The notes below the pieces were generated by a model. That model ran no database searches. It was given only the letters and a program-made list of their open reading frames with translations, and had not been told where the DNA came from. A stretch of DNA of 56,806 bases from Oscillospiraceae bacterium (GTDB lineage Bacteria > Bacillota > Clostridia > Oscillospirales > Acutalibacteraceae): assembly GCA_015065965.1 (NCBI GenBank), contig SVPH01000017.1, positions 1-56,806 of the forward strand, read 5' to 3'. The translations under genes and the position numbers were made by a program. Shown piece after piece: positions 34,058 to 43,933 of this stretch (position 1 is its first letter; every line of letters starts with the position of its first letter).

Positions 34058-35101
34058 TTATTGAAAAATACAGATTTTTTCAACAATGAAAGCGGAATCG
34101 CTGTATTTATTCGCGCAGGATTCAAATATTCCTGCGGTTTTACCGTTCATATCGTCAATCCCTTCAAGCAAAGGAGGCTGACGCAGGTTATCCGACTCGG
34201 TGTTTTTGCAAAGATGATATGCAGGAACCGATACTTTGCCGTAATTAACCGAGAAATCATGCTCGCTTTTTGTTACATCTTCATGTAATCTGAGCGATGA
34301 GTTGTTATCTCTTCCGTATGAAACACTCAATGCAAATGTGCCGTCAGGCAGTCTTGCAAATCCCTGAACGCAATTAGGAGTTGTAAAAATCATCGCAGGT
34401 ATAACAGCACCGTCGCCCTCATTACCAAATGCCGAAGCAATATCCGAAATCCTATAGGCATTGCAGCGTGCATATGTTGTTTCAAACAGTGATATTGACA
34501 TGTGATGAGATTTATCGGTGTCATAACCGCCGTCTGTTGTGAAAGTATAGAATTCACCTGCGTAAAGATATGTACCGTCGCTGTTCAGATATGAACACTT
34601 CACGTCAGTTGTTATTTTTTCAGAAAGGATAAGTGATCCGCCGTCAAACGCAAACATGACATCATCCATCTTAACACGGTAAATCTTTTTACCGTCAACA
34701 ATATACAGATATTTTCCATCCTCGGCAATACCGCCCGCATGACCGGTAAAATCCTTACCGTTCGATTTTTTTAAATTGAGTGTTTTGATTTTCTCTCCGT
34801 TTTCAGCGTTGACAACAGAGATAATTGATACATTATCATCATGGTAATAAGATATAAAATGGAGTTTCAGACTTTCACTGTAACAGTAACCCTGAGGAAC
34901 ATATCCGTTTTCGATTTCAGGTATATCGCAGAGTTCGGTGTAATCCGAATAATCTCTTATACCGAAAGTGCTTCTTATTGCTCTTACTGCAATTTCAACG
35001 TAACCTTCAATGTTTCTTCTGAAATCACTCACCTCTCCCGTCAGCGAAAAGCCCGAAAGAAGAAGCGATGACGCTATAATTAATGCAATGATTCTTTTCA
35101 T
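34058..35101 (-). CDS. Secreted protein with propeller-like repeats, unknown
   Basis: The 347-residue protein has a signal peptide (MKRIIALIIASSLLLSGFS). The body has repeated strand patterns such as GHAGGIAEDGKYLYIVDGKKIYRV and NSDGTYLYAGEFYTF, as in beta-propellers, and VQGFARLPDGTFALSVSYGRDN. No catalytic motif was recognised. It should act outside the cell. It is next to a secreted lipase on the same strand, 57 bases apart with a weak hairpin (35120-35145) between, so co-expression is possible. Confidence 0.7.
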   Translation of the reverse strand: MKRIIALIIASSLLLSGFSLTGEVSDFRRNIEGYVEIAVRAIRSTFGIRDYSDYTELCDIPEIENGYVPQGYCYSESLKLHFISYYHDDNVSIISVVNAENGEKIKTLNLKKSNGKDFTGHAGGIAEDGKYLYIVDGKKIYRVKMDDVMFAFDGGSLILSEKITTDVKCSYLNSDGTYLYAGEFYTFTTDGGYDTDKSHHMSISLFETTYARCNAYRISDIASAFGNEGDGAVIPAMIFTTPNCVQGFARLPDGTFALSVSYGRDNNSSLRLHEDVTKSEHDFSVNYGKVSVPAYHLCKNTESDNLRQPPLLEGIDDMNGKTAGIFESCANKYSDSAFIVEKICIFQ

Positions 35102-35158
35102 ATTCTCTCCTTATTAATTAAGGGTGACTGTTAAAAGCCACCCTTATGATCATAATGT

Positions 35159-36436
35159 TCAATTCGGAAGTGCATTAAGCATTTCACACAGTTCAATATA
35201 AAACTCCTGAGTTTCCTGCGTATCCGCAAACAAGCCGATTGCGCTGCCGTGGTCACCTTCGTATACGGGCATTACATTCCAAACACCTTTTTCGATGTTC
35301 TCGCTGTTAAAATCCTTGTGAGGTTCATCAAGCGGATATTTTGCGCTTTCAGTATTCACAAGAGCATCATTTGCATGCCAGTCATCATCATACTCCACGC
35401 CTGTTGTGGGATCCGTAAATTCCATAATACCCATTACAAGCGCAGTAAGATAAATAACGGGGTTGGTTTTAATTTTAGGAATCTCAATGCCCAACAGAGG
35501 AACTTCTTCCGTTGTTGAAAAAGCATATGAGAAATAATATACATCTTCATTCACATCAAGTTGGCTGTTGATATCAACCGAGCCTGCAGGAGTAAGATCG
35601 TACAAACAGCAGTCGGTTTCGCTGTCGAGAGCCCTTTTCATGGAAACGAAAAGATTATCCGCCTTTTCACCGCCCGGCACATCGGTAAGTCCAAACTGTT
35701 CAAGATGGAAATCAACCATCCTGCCGTTAAGATAAGTCCTGCCCATAATGCCGGCATAAAGATAACTTACAAAACGAACTATCTCATATAATCCGAGCGC
35801 CTTTAGAGGATAATAGACCGAAGCACTGTTGTGCGGAGTACAGATCGTGGTTGCACTCTTGACCCAATCGCCCTTACCGCCTGTAAAAAGACCAGAAATT
35901 TCATCCGACGGTGTAACTGCCTGCTCTTCGGCAGAACCATCTGTAAGCAACTGTATGAGCATTCTCACTGTTGTTCCGCCAAAACTGTGCCCGATAAGAT
36001 GAACTTGTTTGATTTTTCCGTTTTCGTCAAGTTCACCCCAATTCGGGACAAGTGCCTGATAGTATGTTCTTCCGTATCTTTCATGGTTATTCGCCTTGGA
36101 ATGTGCCTCGCCGTAATCAACGGTTGTTCCCGCAAGTTGAGCATACAGTTCACATGCTCTGTCCCACGCACTGCTGAGAGGACCAACAGAAGCGGAATAA
36201 CATTCATAACCTTCATTGCGAAGAAATGTCATCAGGTCGCCCGTAGTTGCGCCCCAATAAGGCACAACACCGTTGATTCCTTCTGCGCCGCCCCAGCCGT
36301 TAAGACCGTGAACAAAGATAAAAGGTTCATTATTCAGCGGCTTCCACTTGTTATTATCGGCAAAAGCAACCGCCGAAAAAGAACTCACAAGAATAACAGC
36401 CGCCATGAAAGCACTGATTATTCGACGAATTTTCAT
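35159..36436 (-). CDS. Secreted lipase of family I.5 type
   Basis: After a signal peptide (cut near AVAFA) the 425-residue protein follows the Staphylococcus/Geobacillus lipase layout: PFIFVHGLNGWG, YWGATTGDL, SVGPLSSAWDRACELYAQLAGTTVDYGEAHS-type region, HERYGRTYY, nucleophile Ser151 in IGHSFGG, later NDALVNTES with a likely catalytic Asp and EGDHGSAIG with the His. It hydrolyses acylglycerols outside the cell. Relatives have AHSQGG at the nucleophile, so substrate preference may differ. AAGGAAG sets the start at 36436. A ten-base palindrome CAAACGTTTG (36477-36486) upstream may be an operator. Confidence 0.85.
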   Translation of the reverse strand: MKIRRIISAFMAAVILVSSFSAVAFADNNKWKPLNNEPFIFVHGLNGWGGAEGINGVVPYWGATTGDLMTFLRNEGYECYSASVGPLSSAWDRACELYAQLAGTTVDYGEAHSKANNHERYGRTYYQALVPNWGELDENGKIKQVHLIGHSFGGTTVRMLIQLLTDGSAEEQAVTPSDEISGLFTGGKGDWVKSATTICTPHNSASVYYPLKALGLYEIVRFVSYLYAGIMGRTYLNGRMVDFHLEQFGLTDVPGGEKADNLFVSMKRALDSETDCCLYDLTPAGSVDINSQLDVNEDVYYFSYAFSTTEEVPLLGIEIPKIKTNPVIYLTALVMGIMEFTDPTTGVEYDDDWHANDALVNTESAKYPLDEPHKDFNSENIEKGVWNVMPVYEGDHGSAIGLFADTQETQEFYIELCEMLNALPN

Positions 36437-36530
36437 TTTTATCACTTCCTTTTAACTAATTCATGTTTAATTAAATCAAACGTTTGTTAAATTAGTGTTA
36501 AAAACAAATCAAAACATGATCAAAAATTAA

Positions 36531-37751
36531 TTAAAGGTTACCGACCTTTCTGATAACTGCCTTCAAATCTTCAACATCCATAATCTTGGGAACAGGATAG
36601 AGAGGATTGCCTTCCCTGTTTGCTCTCTTTGCGATTGTATCAATATCCTTTTCCTGAACTTCAAGATGTTCGGGAATGTTAAGCAATCTGTTGAATTCTT
36701 TGATTTTCTCAATGAAAAGATTTGCTTTCTGTGCTTCATTCATTCCCTTTGTATCAAGACCGGCAACATCGGCAAGTTTTGCAAGCGGTTTATATGCGGT
36801 TTCTCCGAAACTTTCAAGAACATAAGGCAGAATGACCGCATTGGCAAGACCGTGAGGTGTGCCATACATACCGCCGAAATTGTGAGCAATTGCATGAACA
36901 TAACCCACATATGCTCTTGTGAATGCAATACCGGCAAGATATGATGCTTCAAGCATATTTTCTCTTGCTTCGATATCCTTGCCGTTTTCATAAACTTTGA
37001 GGATATTCTCAAAAATCATCTTTGTTGCTTTTTCAGCAGCAGCAACAGTACCCTTGGTATTGCTGTGACCGATATAAGCCTCAACTGCGTGGGTAAGAGC
37101 ATCCATACCTGTTGTTGATGTAATATGAGGAGGAAGTCCTACTGTAAGTTCAGGGTCAAGAACTGCATACTTGGGTCTGAGAACAGGGTCCTGCAGAGCA
37201 TACTTTTCATGCGTAGTCGGATCCGAAACAACGGCTGCAATTGTTGTTTCCGAGCCTGTGCCCGCCGTTGTGGGAACTGCATAAATTGTGGGAAGTTTTT
37301 TGAGGATTTTAAGTGTACCTCTCATCTTCTGAACGGTTTTGTTCGGTCTTGCAATTCTTGCTGCAGCAACCTTTGCACAGTCCATGGGTGAACCGCCGCC
37401 GAATGCGATAACAGCCGAGCAGTTGTTATCAACATAAAGTTGCCTTGCTTCTTCAATATTATTAATTGTGGGATTAGGCTGTGTGCCATCATAAACAGCG
37501 TACTTTACGCCTGCTTTATCAAGACCTTCAAAAAGTCCGTCAAGCAGATGAAGACCCATAAGACCTTTATCGGTTACAACAAGAACGCTGTTGTGACCGT
37601 TTGCTTTGACAACCTCAGGGAGTTTTTTTACGCTTCCTGCGCCTTTAACGAGTTCGGGTTCTTTCCAATTAAGGAAATTAACCGCTACCCTGAATACGCC
37701 CTGATATGTTCTGCAATACATTTTAAAAAGTGTTGATGCTGCCAAAATCAT
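36531..37751 (-). CDS. Iron-containing alcohol dehydrogenase
   Basis: The 406-residue protein has the group III ADH features: VIAFGGGSPMDCAK for NAD(P), VPTTAGTGSETT, TTGMDALTHAVEAYIG with metal-binding Asp and His, and HAIAHNFGGMYGTPHGLANA with further His ligands. It interconverts alcohols and aldehydes in fermentation; the exact alcohol is not readable. GAGG precedes the ATG, and a TTGCTT/TAAAAT promoter lies upstream. The first ~25 residues are unusual for the family but have no better internal start with a ribosome site. Confidence 0.9.
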   Translation of the reverse strand: MILAASTLFKMYCRTYQGVFRVAVNFLNWKEPELVKGAGSVKKLPEVVKANGHNSVLVVTDKGLMGLHLLDGLFEGLDKAGVKYAVYDGTQPNPTINNIEEARQLYVDNNCSAVIAFGGGSPMDCAKVAAARIARPNKTVQKMRGTLKILKKLPTIYAVPTTAGTGSETTIAAVVSDPTTHEKYALQDPVLRPKYAVLDPELTVGLPPHITSTTGMDALTHAVEAYIGHSNTKGTVAAAEKATKMIFENILKVYENGKDIEARENMLEASYLAGIAFTRAYVGYVHAIAHNFGGMYGTPHGLANAVILPYVLESFGETAYKPLAKLADVAGLDTKGMNEAQKANLFIEKIKEFNRLLNIPEHLEVQEKDIDTIAKRANREGNPLYPVPKIMDVEDLKAVIRKVGNL

Positions 37752-37783
37752 TACCTCAATTCTTAAAAATAAATTTATAGTTT

Positions 37784-37812
37784 ATTTTATCATATATTTT
37801 CCCATAAAGCAA
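37784..37812 (-). promoter_or_regulatory. Promoter of the Fe-alcohol dehydrogenase gene
   Basis: Minus strand: TTGCTT (37812-37807), 17-base spacer, TAAAAT (37789-37784). Confidence 0.5.
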
Positions 37813-37992
37813 TAGAAATCAGCATCATAAAAACGGCTTTTTTGTAACATAACAAAACAGTTGCAATTATTTTTCGGAAATGATATAATTTTTTAACACC
37901 GTACTTTTTATTGGCAAACTCTCAGGTTTTGTCCTGTTAAATCTCCGTGTTTTCGGTATAATTACCTTTGAAGAACTGAAAGGAGTACTGTT

Positions 37993-38679
37993 ATGAATCA
38001 GGAAAAAATCGGAAAATTCATTGCAGAACGCAGGAAAGAAAAGAATCTGACACAAGAACAGTTAGCAGAAAAATTAGGGGTTTCAAGCAAGTCAATAAGC
38101 CGATGGGAAAATGCAAAAACCATGCCCGATATTTCTTTGTTTGAACCGCTCTGCAACGAATTGGATATTTCGTTTAACGAATTATTGACAGGGGAAAAAC
38201 TTAATAACAACAACTCTGAATTTTTATCAAAGGAAGCACTTATCGGATATGAACGTTACATTAAACGCAAAAGCAAAATAAAAATAGCGTTTTTATCCGT
38301 GATAACTTTTCTGGCGATTATATTATCTTCCATGATTATTACATTGGCATTCAACAAAACCTTTTTCGGAACAACCTGCAGTCTGGATTTTGCCGACGGT
38401 GCAAACGTTCCTGTTCCGAGGTTTTCATATTACAGAAGATCAAGCGGAATGGAAAAACATACCATACAACTAAAAACACTTAAACAGCCTGATGAAATTA
38501 ATGTTTTTATTGACAGATATTTAAGTTCTCTGCAAAAGATTGAACACAACGGCAAAACATGTTATTATAATCAAAATGACGATTTTACAATCGTTCAATA
38601 CAGGGTAAACAATGACGGTATAGGTTTTATAAACACTATCTATATAACTTATTGCGACAGAAATATCAACAAAAACTAA
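37993..38679 (+). CDS. XRE-family regulator with a membrane segment
   Basis: Residues ~5-60 are an XRE helix-turn-helix (IAERRKEKNLTQEQLAEKLGVSSKSISRWENAKTMPD). A membrane helix follows at ~98-120 (IAFLSVITFLAIILSSMIITLAF) and then an outside domain of ~105 residues with two Cys. Such fusions may sense an external signal and act on DNA from the membrane; the signal is unknown. AAAGGAG precedes the ATG, and a TATAAT lies at 37957-37962 region without a clear -35 box. A GH5 gene follows after 41 bases on the same strand and may be co-transcribed or controlled by it. Confidence 0.82.
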   Translation: MNQEKIGKFIAERRKEKNLTQEQLAEKLGVSSKSISRWENAKTMPDISLFEPLCNELDISFNELLTGEKLNNNNSEFLSKEALIGYERYIKRKSKIKIAFLSVITFLAIILSSMIITLAFNKTFFGTTCSLDFADGANVPVPRFSYYRRSSGMEKHTIQLKTLKQPDEINVFIDRYLSSLQKIEHNGKTCYYNQNDDFTIVQYRVNNDGIGFINTIYITYCDRNINKN

Positions 38680-38720
38680 ACCGGATTTGTAATTCATAAT
38701 ATAATGAAAGGAAAATTTGT

Positions 38721-40205
38721 ATGTTAAAAATCAGCACTTTCGAAAAGAAATTTATTGATTCCGAAGGAAGACAGCGAATTTTCAACGGCGTTAACCTTTG
38801 CGACAAAGGTTATCAGAAAAATCCAAATGATAAAAGAAAGACTTATGAACTGAATTTCAGCGAAGATCTTATTTCAAGACTCAGCGAAAACGGATTTAAT
38901 ATTGTCAGACTCGGTCTTACATGGGACGCCGTTGAACCCGAGCCCAACAAATACGACGAAGAATATCTTGACAAAGTCCAGAAAGTTGCCGATCTCTGTG
39001 AAAAATACGGCATATACTTTTATCTTGACATGCATCAGGATCTCTACGGCGGAACGGTAAATACCCCTGCTGACGGCGCACCTGCATGGGCATGTATTAC
39101 AGACGGAGCAAAGTTTAAACCCACAAGATTTGTATGGGCTGAAGGCTATTTCTGGGGCAAGGCAATACACAGATGCTTTGATAATTTTTGGGCAGATAAA
39201 GAATATAACGGCATACCGCTGCAAACCTATTTCTGCAATATGTGGAAACATGTAGCCGAAAGATTCAAAGACCACCCTGCTCTTTTCGGTTTTGACCTTC
39301 TTAACGAACCTTTCCCCGGCACTGACGGAGGAAAAGTTTTCAGAAAACTTATTGCAAACCTTGCAAAAACCGTTATAACAGACAAACGCTGCAAAAAACT
39401 CTGGATGATCAAACAACTTGTTACGGGCAATGCCATCCGCGTTCTTGAGCCTTTTGATGATCCCTCACTTTTCCGCAAAGTAACAAGCGCAGGCGATGAA
39501 CTCATCAGAAAATTTGACACAGGGCACTACTCAAAATTCATAAATAAAACAGCCAAAGCAGTCCGTGAAGTAACCGATAACGGCATTATCATCATGGAAA
39601 ACAGTTACTACTCAAATCTCGGCATCCCCTATTCCGCTCCCGCCGTTAATTACGACGGAAAACGCGAGGAAAATCTTTGCTTTGCACCCCACGCTTACGA
39701 CCTTATGGTTGACACTCCTGCTTATAAATATGCCAGCAATTCACGAGTAGGCTCTATCTTTGATGAACATAAGCGTTCGCAGGACAGACTTGGTGTTCCC
39801 CTTCTTGTCGGTGAATGGGGAGGTGCATCGGAGGGTACGGAATGGCTTCACCATATAAGATATCTGCTCGACAAATTTGACGGCAACCAATGGAGCCAGA
39901 CATATTGGGCATATTATGACGATATGCTTAATGACCACATTAACACCTGCCTTCGCAGGACCTCACCGGTTGCAGTATGCGGAAACATTGTCAAATACGG
40001 TCTCGACCGCGAAAACGATATTTTTACTCTTACTTACGAACAGGACAGAGAGTATTCCCTGCCTACCGAAATTTACATGCATAAGGCTGCCGCAAAAATA
40101 GAATGCGACGGTGAATATATCCTTGAACCCATAGGTAATAACGGCGCTGCAATGCTTAAAATCACTTCAGGCACAGGCACTCATAATGTAAAAATTCAAT
40201 TCTGA
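38721..40205 (+). CDS. GH5 glycoside hydrolase, endoglycosylceramidase-like
   Basis: The 494-residue protein has the GH5 barrel motifs: NIVRLGLTWDAVEPEP, YFYLDMHQDLYG, acid/base Glu196 in DLLNEPFPG, APHAYDLM, and nucleophile Glu365 in LLVGEWGG. The YLDMHQDLYG segment and the C-terminal beta domain point to the endoglycosylceramidase-like subgroup, which releases the glycan from glycosphingolipids or cuts related beta-glycosides. There is no signal peptide, so it may be cytosolic and act on imported glycosides. It follows the membrane XRE regulator and ends at a bidirectional terminator. Confidence 0.85.
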   Translation: MLKISTFEKKFIDSEGRQRIFNGVNLCDKGYQKNPNDKRKTYELNFSEDLISRLSENGFNIVRLGLTWDAVEPEPNKYDEEYLDKVQKVADLCEKYGIYFYLDMHQDLYGGTVNTPADGAPAWACITDGAKFKPTRFVWAEGYFWGKAIHRCFDNFWADKEYNGIPLQTYFCNMWKHVAERFKDHPALFGFDLLNEPFPGTDGGKVFRKLIANLAKTVITDKRCKKLWMIKQLVTGNAIRVLEPFDDPSLFRKVTSAGDELIRKFDTGHYSKFINKTAKAVREVTDNGIIIMENSYYSNLGIPYSAPAVNYDGKREENLCFAPHAYDLMVDTPAYKYASNSRVGSIFDEHKRSQDRLGVPLLVGEWGGASEGTEWLHHIRYLLDKFDGNQWSQTYWAYYDDMLNDHINTCLRRTSPVAVCGNIVKYGLDRENDIFTLTYEQDREYSLPTEIYMHKAAAKIECDGEYILEPIGNNGAAMLKITSGTGTHNVKIQF

Positions 40206-40212
40206 TAAAAAG

Positions 40213-40240
40213 ACGGCTGTACCCCGAAAGGTACAGCCGT
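40213..40240. terminator. Bidirectional terminator between GH5 and radC
   Basis: Eleven-base arms ACGGCTGTACC / GGTACAGCCGT with a six-base loop; the radC side ends in TTTTT. Confidence 0.85.
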
Positions 40241-40246
40241 ATAAAA

Positions 40247-40969
40247 CTATATAAACAGATTTTTAAATTTATCAACAGATGCAAGTGAGATTGAATCGCC
40301 GCCCGCAACGATAATGTGATCGACAAGCCTTATACCCACACCTTTTAAAACAGAACAAAAGTCGCTTGTCATAATTACATCGTCTTTTGAAGGCGCAGCA
40401 ACTCCGTTAGGGTGGTTATGAGCAAATACAACTCTGTCCGCATTATTTCTGAACGCTGTTTCAAGAACATTTCTTTTATCAATCACCACGCTGCCCGAAC
40501 TGCCTTCGCCTAACTTGCAACAATTTATGAGATTGCCCGTTCCGTCAAGGCACAGCATATAAAAAACTTCATGTTTATTTTTGCCGTAAAACTTTTTGGT
40601 AATATAATTTATTACATCATCAGGCTCCGAAAGATTGATTTTTCCTGAAACCGAACTTTCAATATATCGCCTGCATATTGCAGGAACCGATGACAGAAGA
40701 AGTGCGGAACTCTCGCCTATTCCTTCAATTTCAAGAAGTTGCTCAAACGAAGCATCGAATACTCTGCTGAATGAACCGAATGTTTCAATAAGATTATGAG
40801 CAAGTTCGTTTGTATCTTTTCTGGGGATTGAATAAAACAAAAGCAACTCAAGCAAATTGTGGTCAGGCATGCCGTCGGCACCTGCTTTAATAAAAGTTTC
40901 CCTCAACCTTGCTCTGTGGTTTGCATGAAGATTTTTCTCTTTTCTGTCCTTTTCAGACACAGAATACAC
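40247..40969 (-). CDS. radC: RadC family JAB/MPN-domain protein
   Basis: The 240-residue protein has the N-terminal UPF0758 region with a helix-hairpin-helix (LLEIEGIGESSALLL) and the JAMM metalloprotease motif FAHNHPNGVAAPSKDD with Glu upstream. RadC was once linked to DNA repair, but its function is unresolved. It appears to start at GTG; the second GTG (40960) is better spaced from AAGG and would drop three residues. It is divergent from the pseudouridine synthase gene and ends at the terminator shared with GH5. Confidence 0.93.
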   Translation of the reverse strand: MYSVSEKDRKEKNLHANHRARLRETFIKAGADGMPDHNLLELLLFYSIPRKDTNELAHNLIETFGSFSRVFDASFEQLLEIEGIGESSALLLSSVPAICRRYIESSVSGKINLSEPDDVINYITKKFYGKNKHEVFYMLCLDGTGNLINCCKLGEGSSGSVVIDKRNVLETAFRNNADRVVFAHNHPNGVAAPSKDDVIMTSDFCSVLKGVGIRLVDHIIVAGGDSISLASVDKFKNLFI

Positions 40970-41050
40970 CGCCTTATGTAAAGTATTTTATGATTATACA
41001 CCAAAACTCATCAATTGAAAAGATAAAATACAATATTGAGGAGATATATT

Positions 41051-42037
41051 GTGAAAACGATTATTATTTCAAAAAACGATTCCGATCAGAGGCTGGATAA
41101 ATTCATATCAAAAGCAGTGCCTGCCCTGCCAAAATCTCTTATGTATAAGTACATTAGAACCAAAAGAATAAAAATCAACGGCAAAAAGGGTGATATTTCA
41201 ACAAAACTTGTTGAAGGTGACACAATTGATATGTATATCAATGATGAATTTTTTGCTCCTGCAGATGAACACTACGATTTTCTCTCGGCATCAAAAAAAC
41301 TTGATATAGTTTATGAAGACGAAAACATAATTCTTCTTGACAAAAAAGTCGGCATTCTTTCTCACCCCGATGAATCCGAATACAATGACACTTTGATAAC
41401 CCGTGTAAAAAGATATCTTTATGAAAAAGGCGACTACAATCCAAAAGACGAAAACTCCTTCGCACCTGCTCTTGTTAACAGAATTGACAGAAACACGGGT
41501 GGAATAGTAATAGCGGCAAAAAACGCCGAAAGTCTCAGAATTCTCAACCAAAAACTCAAAGACAGAGAGATGGAAAAGTATTATCTCTGCGTTATTCACG
41601 GTACTTTGAAAAAAAAGAGCGGACTGCTTACCGGTTGGCTTATAAAAGATGAAAAGAAAAATAAGGTTGAAGTTTTTGCATCCGAACGAAAAGGTGCAAA
41701 AGAAATCCGCACCAAATACTCCGTTATTGATGAAAAAGACGGTCTTAGCCTTGTTGAAGTTGAACTCCTTACCGGCAGAACGCATCAGATTAGAGCACAC
41801 TTTTCAAGCATAGGTCATCCCCTGCTCGGCGACGGAAAATACGGAACGAATTCACTAAACAAAGTGCTCGGATACAAAAAGCAGTTTCTTTATTCATACC
41901 GTTTGAAATTCACATTCACAAGCGATGCAGGCTGCCTTGAATATCTTAACGGGAGAAGTTTTGAAATCCCCGATGTATGGTTCCGCAGAGAGTTTATTGA
42001 CGGCACTTTAACTGAAAAAACAAAGCAGAAAATGTGA
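41051..42037 (+). CDS. RluA-family RNA pseudouridine synthase
   Basis: The 328-residue protein has an N-terminal S4-like RNA-binding domain (DQRLDKFISKAVPALPKSLM) and the RluA catalytic domain with NRIDRNTGGIVI, whose Asp attacks the uridine, and LTGRTHQIRAHFSSIGHPLLGD. It makes pseudouridine in rRNA or tRNA; members include RluC and RluD, and the site cannot be told here. GAGGAG is eight bases before a GTG start at 41051. It is divergent from radC and followed by the PpiC gene with its own promoter. Confidence 0.92.
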   Translation: MKTIIISKNDSDQRLDKFISKAVPALPKSLMYKYIRTKRIKINGKKGDISTKLVEGDTIDMYINDEFFAPADEHYDFLSASKKLDIVYEDENIILLDKKVGILSHPDESEYNDTLITRVKRYLYEKGDYNPKDENSFAPALVNRIDRNTGGIVIAAKNAESLRILNQKLKDREMEKYYLCVIHGTLKKKSGLLTGWLIKDEKKNKVEVFASERKGAKEIRTKYSVIDEKDGLSLVEVELLTGRTHQIRAHFSSIGHPLLGDGKYGTNSLNKVLGYKKQFLYSYRLKFTFTSDAGCLEYLNGRSFEIPDVWFRREFIDGTLTEKTKQKM

Positions 42038-42063
42038 ATAACCTATAAATTTAATTAAAACGC

Positions 42064-42090
42064 TTGCAAAATATTTAAAAATAGTATAAT
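42064..42090 (+). promoter_or_regulatory. Promoter and leader of the PpiC foldase gene
   Basis: TTGCAA and TATAAT are 15 bases apart (a little short). A ~90-base leader follows with a small hairpin CCGA-TTTTGT-TCGG. Confidence 0.5.
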
Positions 42091-42181
42091 ATAATGTCAT
42101 TGTGCCGATTTTGTTCGGTCGGACTTTTAACCGCAGTTACTCTTCGGTTAACAAAACATATAAAGAAAAGGATGAACAGTA

Positions 42182-43846
42182 ATGGCAAAAAACGAACCCT
42201 CAAAGAGCAAGGCTGAACTTTACCGCGAGGAACGTAAAGCAAGAATAGCAAAAGCCGCAAAGCAGAACGCAAAAAGCATTGAAAAGAGAACCGCTGCAGC
42301 AAGCATAGCAAAAAAAGTTGTTGCAATCGTTCTTGCAGTGGCAATCGTCGGCTTCGGCGGATTCAAACTTCTTGAAACAACAGGTGTTATCAGCAGAGCA
42401 GCAACCGCTGTTAAAATAGGTGACACAAAGGTTTCCGCAGCACAGTTCAATTATTATTACACAATGGCTTACAATGAAGTTGTAAACCAGACAACCTCAT
42501 ATGAACAATACTACGGCTCAAACATCCTCGGTTTTGACACCAATCTGCCTCCTGATGAGCAGGATTCAACCGAAAAGGATGAAGACGGAAATGCTCTTAA
42601 GTGGTCAGAAGTTATCAGACAGAGAGCAGTCACAATTGCTCAGCAGACCGTCGGCTACTACAACGAAGCAGTTGCTGCAGGTATAACTCTTACTGAAGAT
42701 CAGGAAGCAGAAATTCAGGAAACCGTTGAAAACTACAGAACACAGGCTGCTCAAAGCAACTACTCGCTCAATGCATTCCTTAAAATGTATTTCGGCGCAG
42801 GTTTCAATGAGAAAGCATTCACAAAACAACTTGAAATGGAAATGCTTGCTCAGAACTTCACAGATGATAAGCAGAGCGAAATTAACGATACTCTCACAGA
42901 CGAAGTTATTACCGAAGAATACAAAGCAAATCAGAAGAAATATGATTATGCCGACATTCGTTACTATTCACTTGCTTTCAAAACACTTACCGCTAACGAA
43001 GGCGAAAGTGAAGATGCTCTCAAGGCAAGACAGGTTGAAGCAAACAAAGAAATTGTTGCCAAGGCTAATGAAATCCTTGCAAAAGCAACCGATGAAAATG
43101 CTCTTATTGAGGCTGTTAAGGCTCACAACAACAGTGAAACAGATACAACCAAGAAAACAATTGCAGGCACATATTCATCATTCTCAACTTCAGTTTCAGA
43201 AAAAGGCGCAGACTGGGTATTTGAAGCAGGCCGCAAAGCCGGCGACAAAACCGTTATTGAAGGCGACAGCGCAGCATATATCATTTATATCCTTAAACCC
43301 GCTTATAACTCAAACAGCGTAAGTGTACGCCACTGCCTTGTAGAGTTTGATGCTAAAGATGCAGAAAACGTAACAGATGCAGAGAAGACTGCCGCTCACA
43401 AAAGTGCAACAGAACTTCTTAACGGTCTTGGCGATAAAGTAACCGAAGATGCATTCAGCTCTATGGTTAAAGAAAACACAGCAGACGAAGCATCAGCAGA
43501 AACCGGCGGTCTCTACGAAAACATCAGAATCAGCGACAACTATGTTGAAAACTTTGAAGCATGGAGTTTTGATCCTGCAAGAAAAGCAGGAGATACAGGA
43601 ATTGTTGAAACCGAGTACGGTTATCACATCATGTATTTCGTAAGTGACAACACAGAAGACCTTGACTGGAAGAACTCAATCAAAAACACCAAGTCAAACG
43701 AAGCACTCACTGCATATCAAGAAGAACTCTTCGCTGAAGACGGCAAAAACGTTATTACAGAAAGCGATACATGGACAAATTACATCGTTGATAATTATTG
43801 CGACACAATCAGAAAGAACCTTGCATACTCACAGATGTATAACTAA
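42182..43846 (+). CDS. Membrane-anchored PpiC-type peptidyl-prolyl isomerase (PrsA/SurA-like)
   Basis: The 554-residue protein starts with a ~40-residue Lys/Glu-rich cytosolic tail, then a membrane helix (AIAKKVVAIVLAVAIVGFGGF region, ~42-60). Outside is a SurA/PrsA-like N-domain (KIGDTKVSAAQFNYYYTMAYNEV) and a parvulin-type domain at ~365-480 (SVRHCLVEF, TGGLYENIR, GDTGIVETEYGYHIMYF). It helps secreted proteins fold at the outer face of the membrane. There is no lipobox, unlike PrsA of Bacillus. It is a single-gene unit with a strong terminator. Confidence 0.88.
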   Translation: MAKNEPSKSKAELYREERKARIAKAAKQNAKSIEKRTAAASIAKKVVAIVLAVAIVGFGGFKLLETTGVISRAATAVKIGDTKVSAAQFNYYYTMAYNEVVNQTTSYEQYYGSNILGFDTNLPPDEQDSTEKDEDGNALKWSEVIRQRAVTIAQQTVGYYNEAVAAGITLTEDQEAEIQETVENYRTQAAQSNYSLNAFLKMYFGAGFNEKAFTKQLEMEMLAQNFTDDKQSEINDTLTDEVITEEYKANQKKYDYADIRYYSLAFKTLTANEGESEDALKARQVEANKEIVAKANEILAKATDENALIEAVKAHNNSETDTTKKTIAGTYSSFSTSVSEKGADWVFEAGRKAGDKTVIEGDSAAYIIYILKPAYNSNSVSVRHCLVEFDAKDAENVTDAEKTAAHKSATELLNGLGDKVTEDAFSSMVKENTADEASAETGGLYENIRISDNYVENFEAWSFDPARKAGDTGIVETEYGYHIMYFVSDNTEDLDWKNSIKNTKSNEALTAYQEELFAEDGKNVITESDTWTNYIVDNYCDTIRKNLAYSQMYN

Positions 43847-43865
43847 AATCATAACAGATTAAATT

Positions 43866-43900
43866 ACGGAGTAACCCTTAAACCGGGTTGCTCCGTTTTT
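43866..43900 (+). terminator. Terminator of the PpiC gene
   Basis: Twelve-base arms ACGGAGTAACCC / GGGTTGCTCCGT (one mismatch) and a T-run. Confidence 0.88.
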
Positions 43901-43933
43901 CATTCATGTAAAATCATTAAATAATATTCATTA

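Noticed and set aside
35831-36490. 219-codon frame opposite the lipase gene
   Set aside because: It is a shadow of the lipase frame; no domain or start signal.
42091-42181. Riboswitch in the PpiC leader
   Set aside because: Only one short hairpin is visible and no known aptamer core was recognised.
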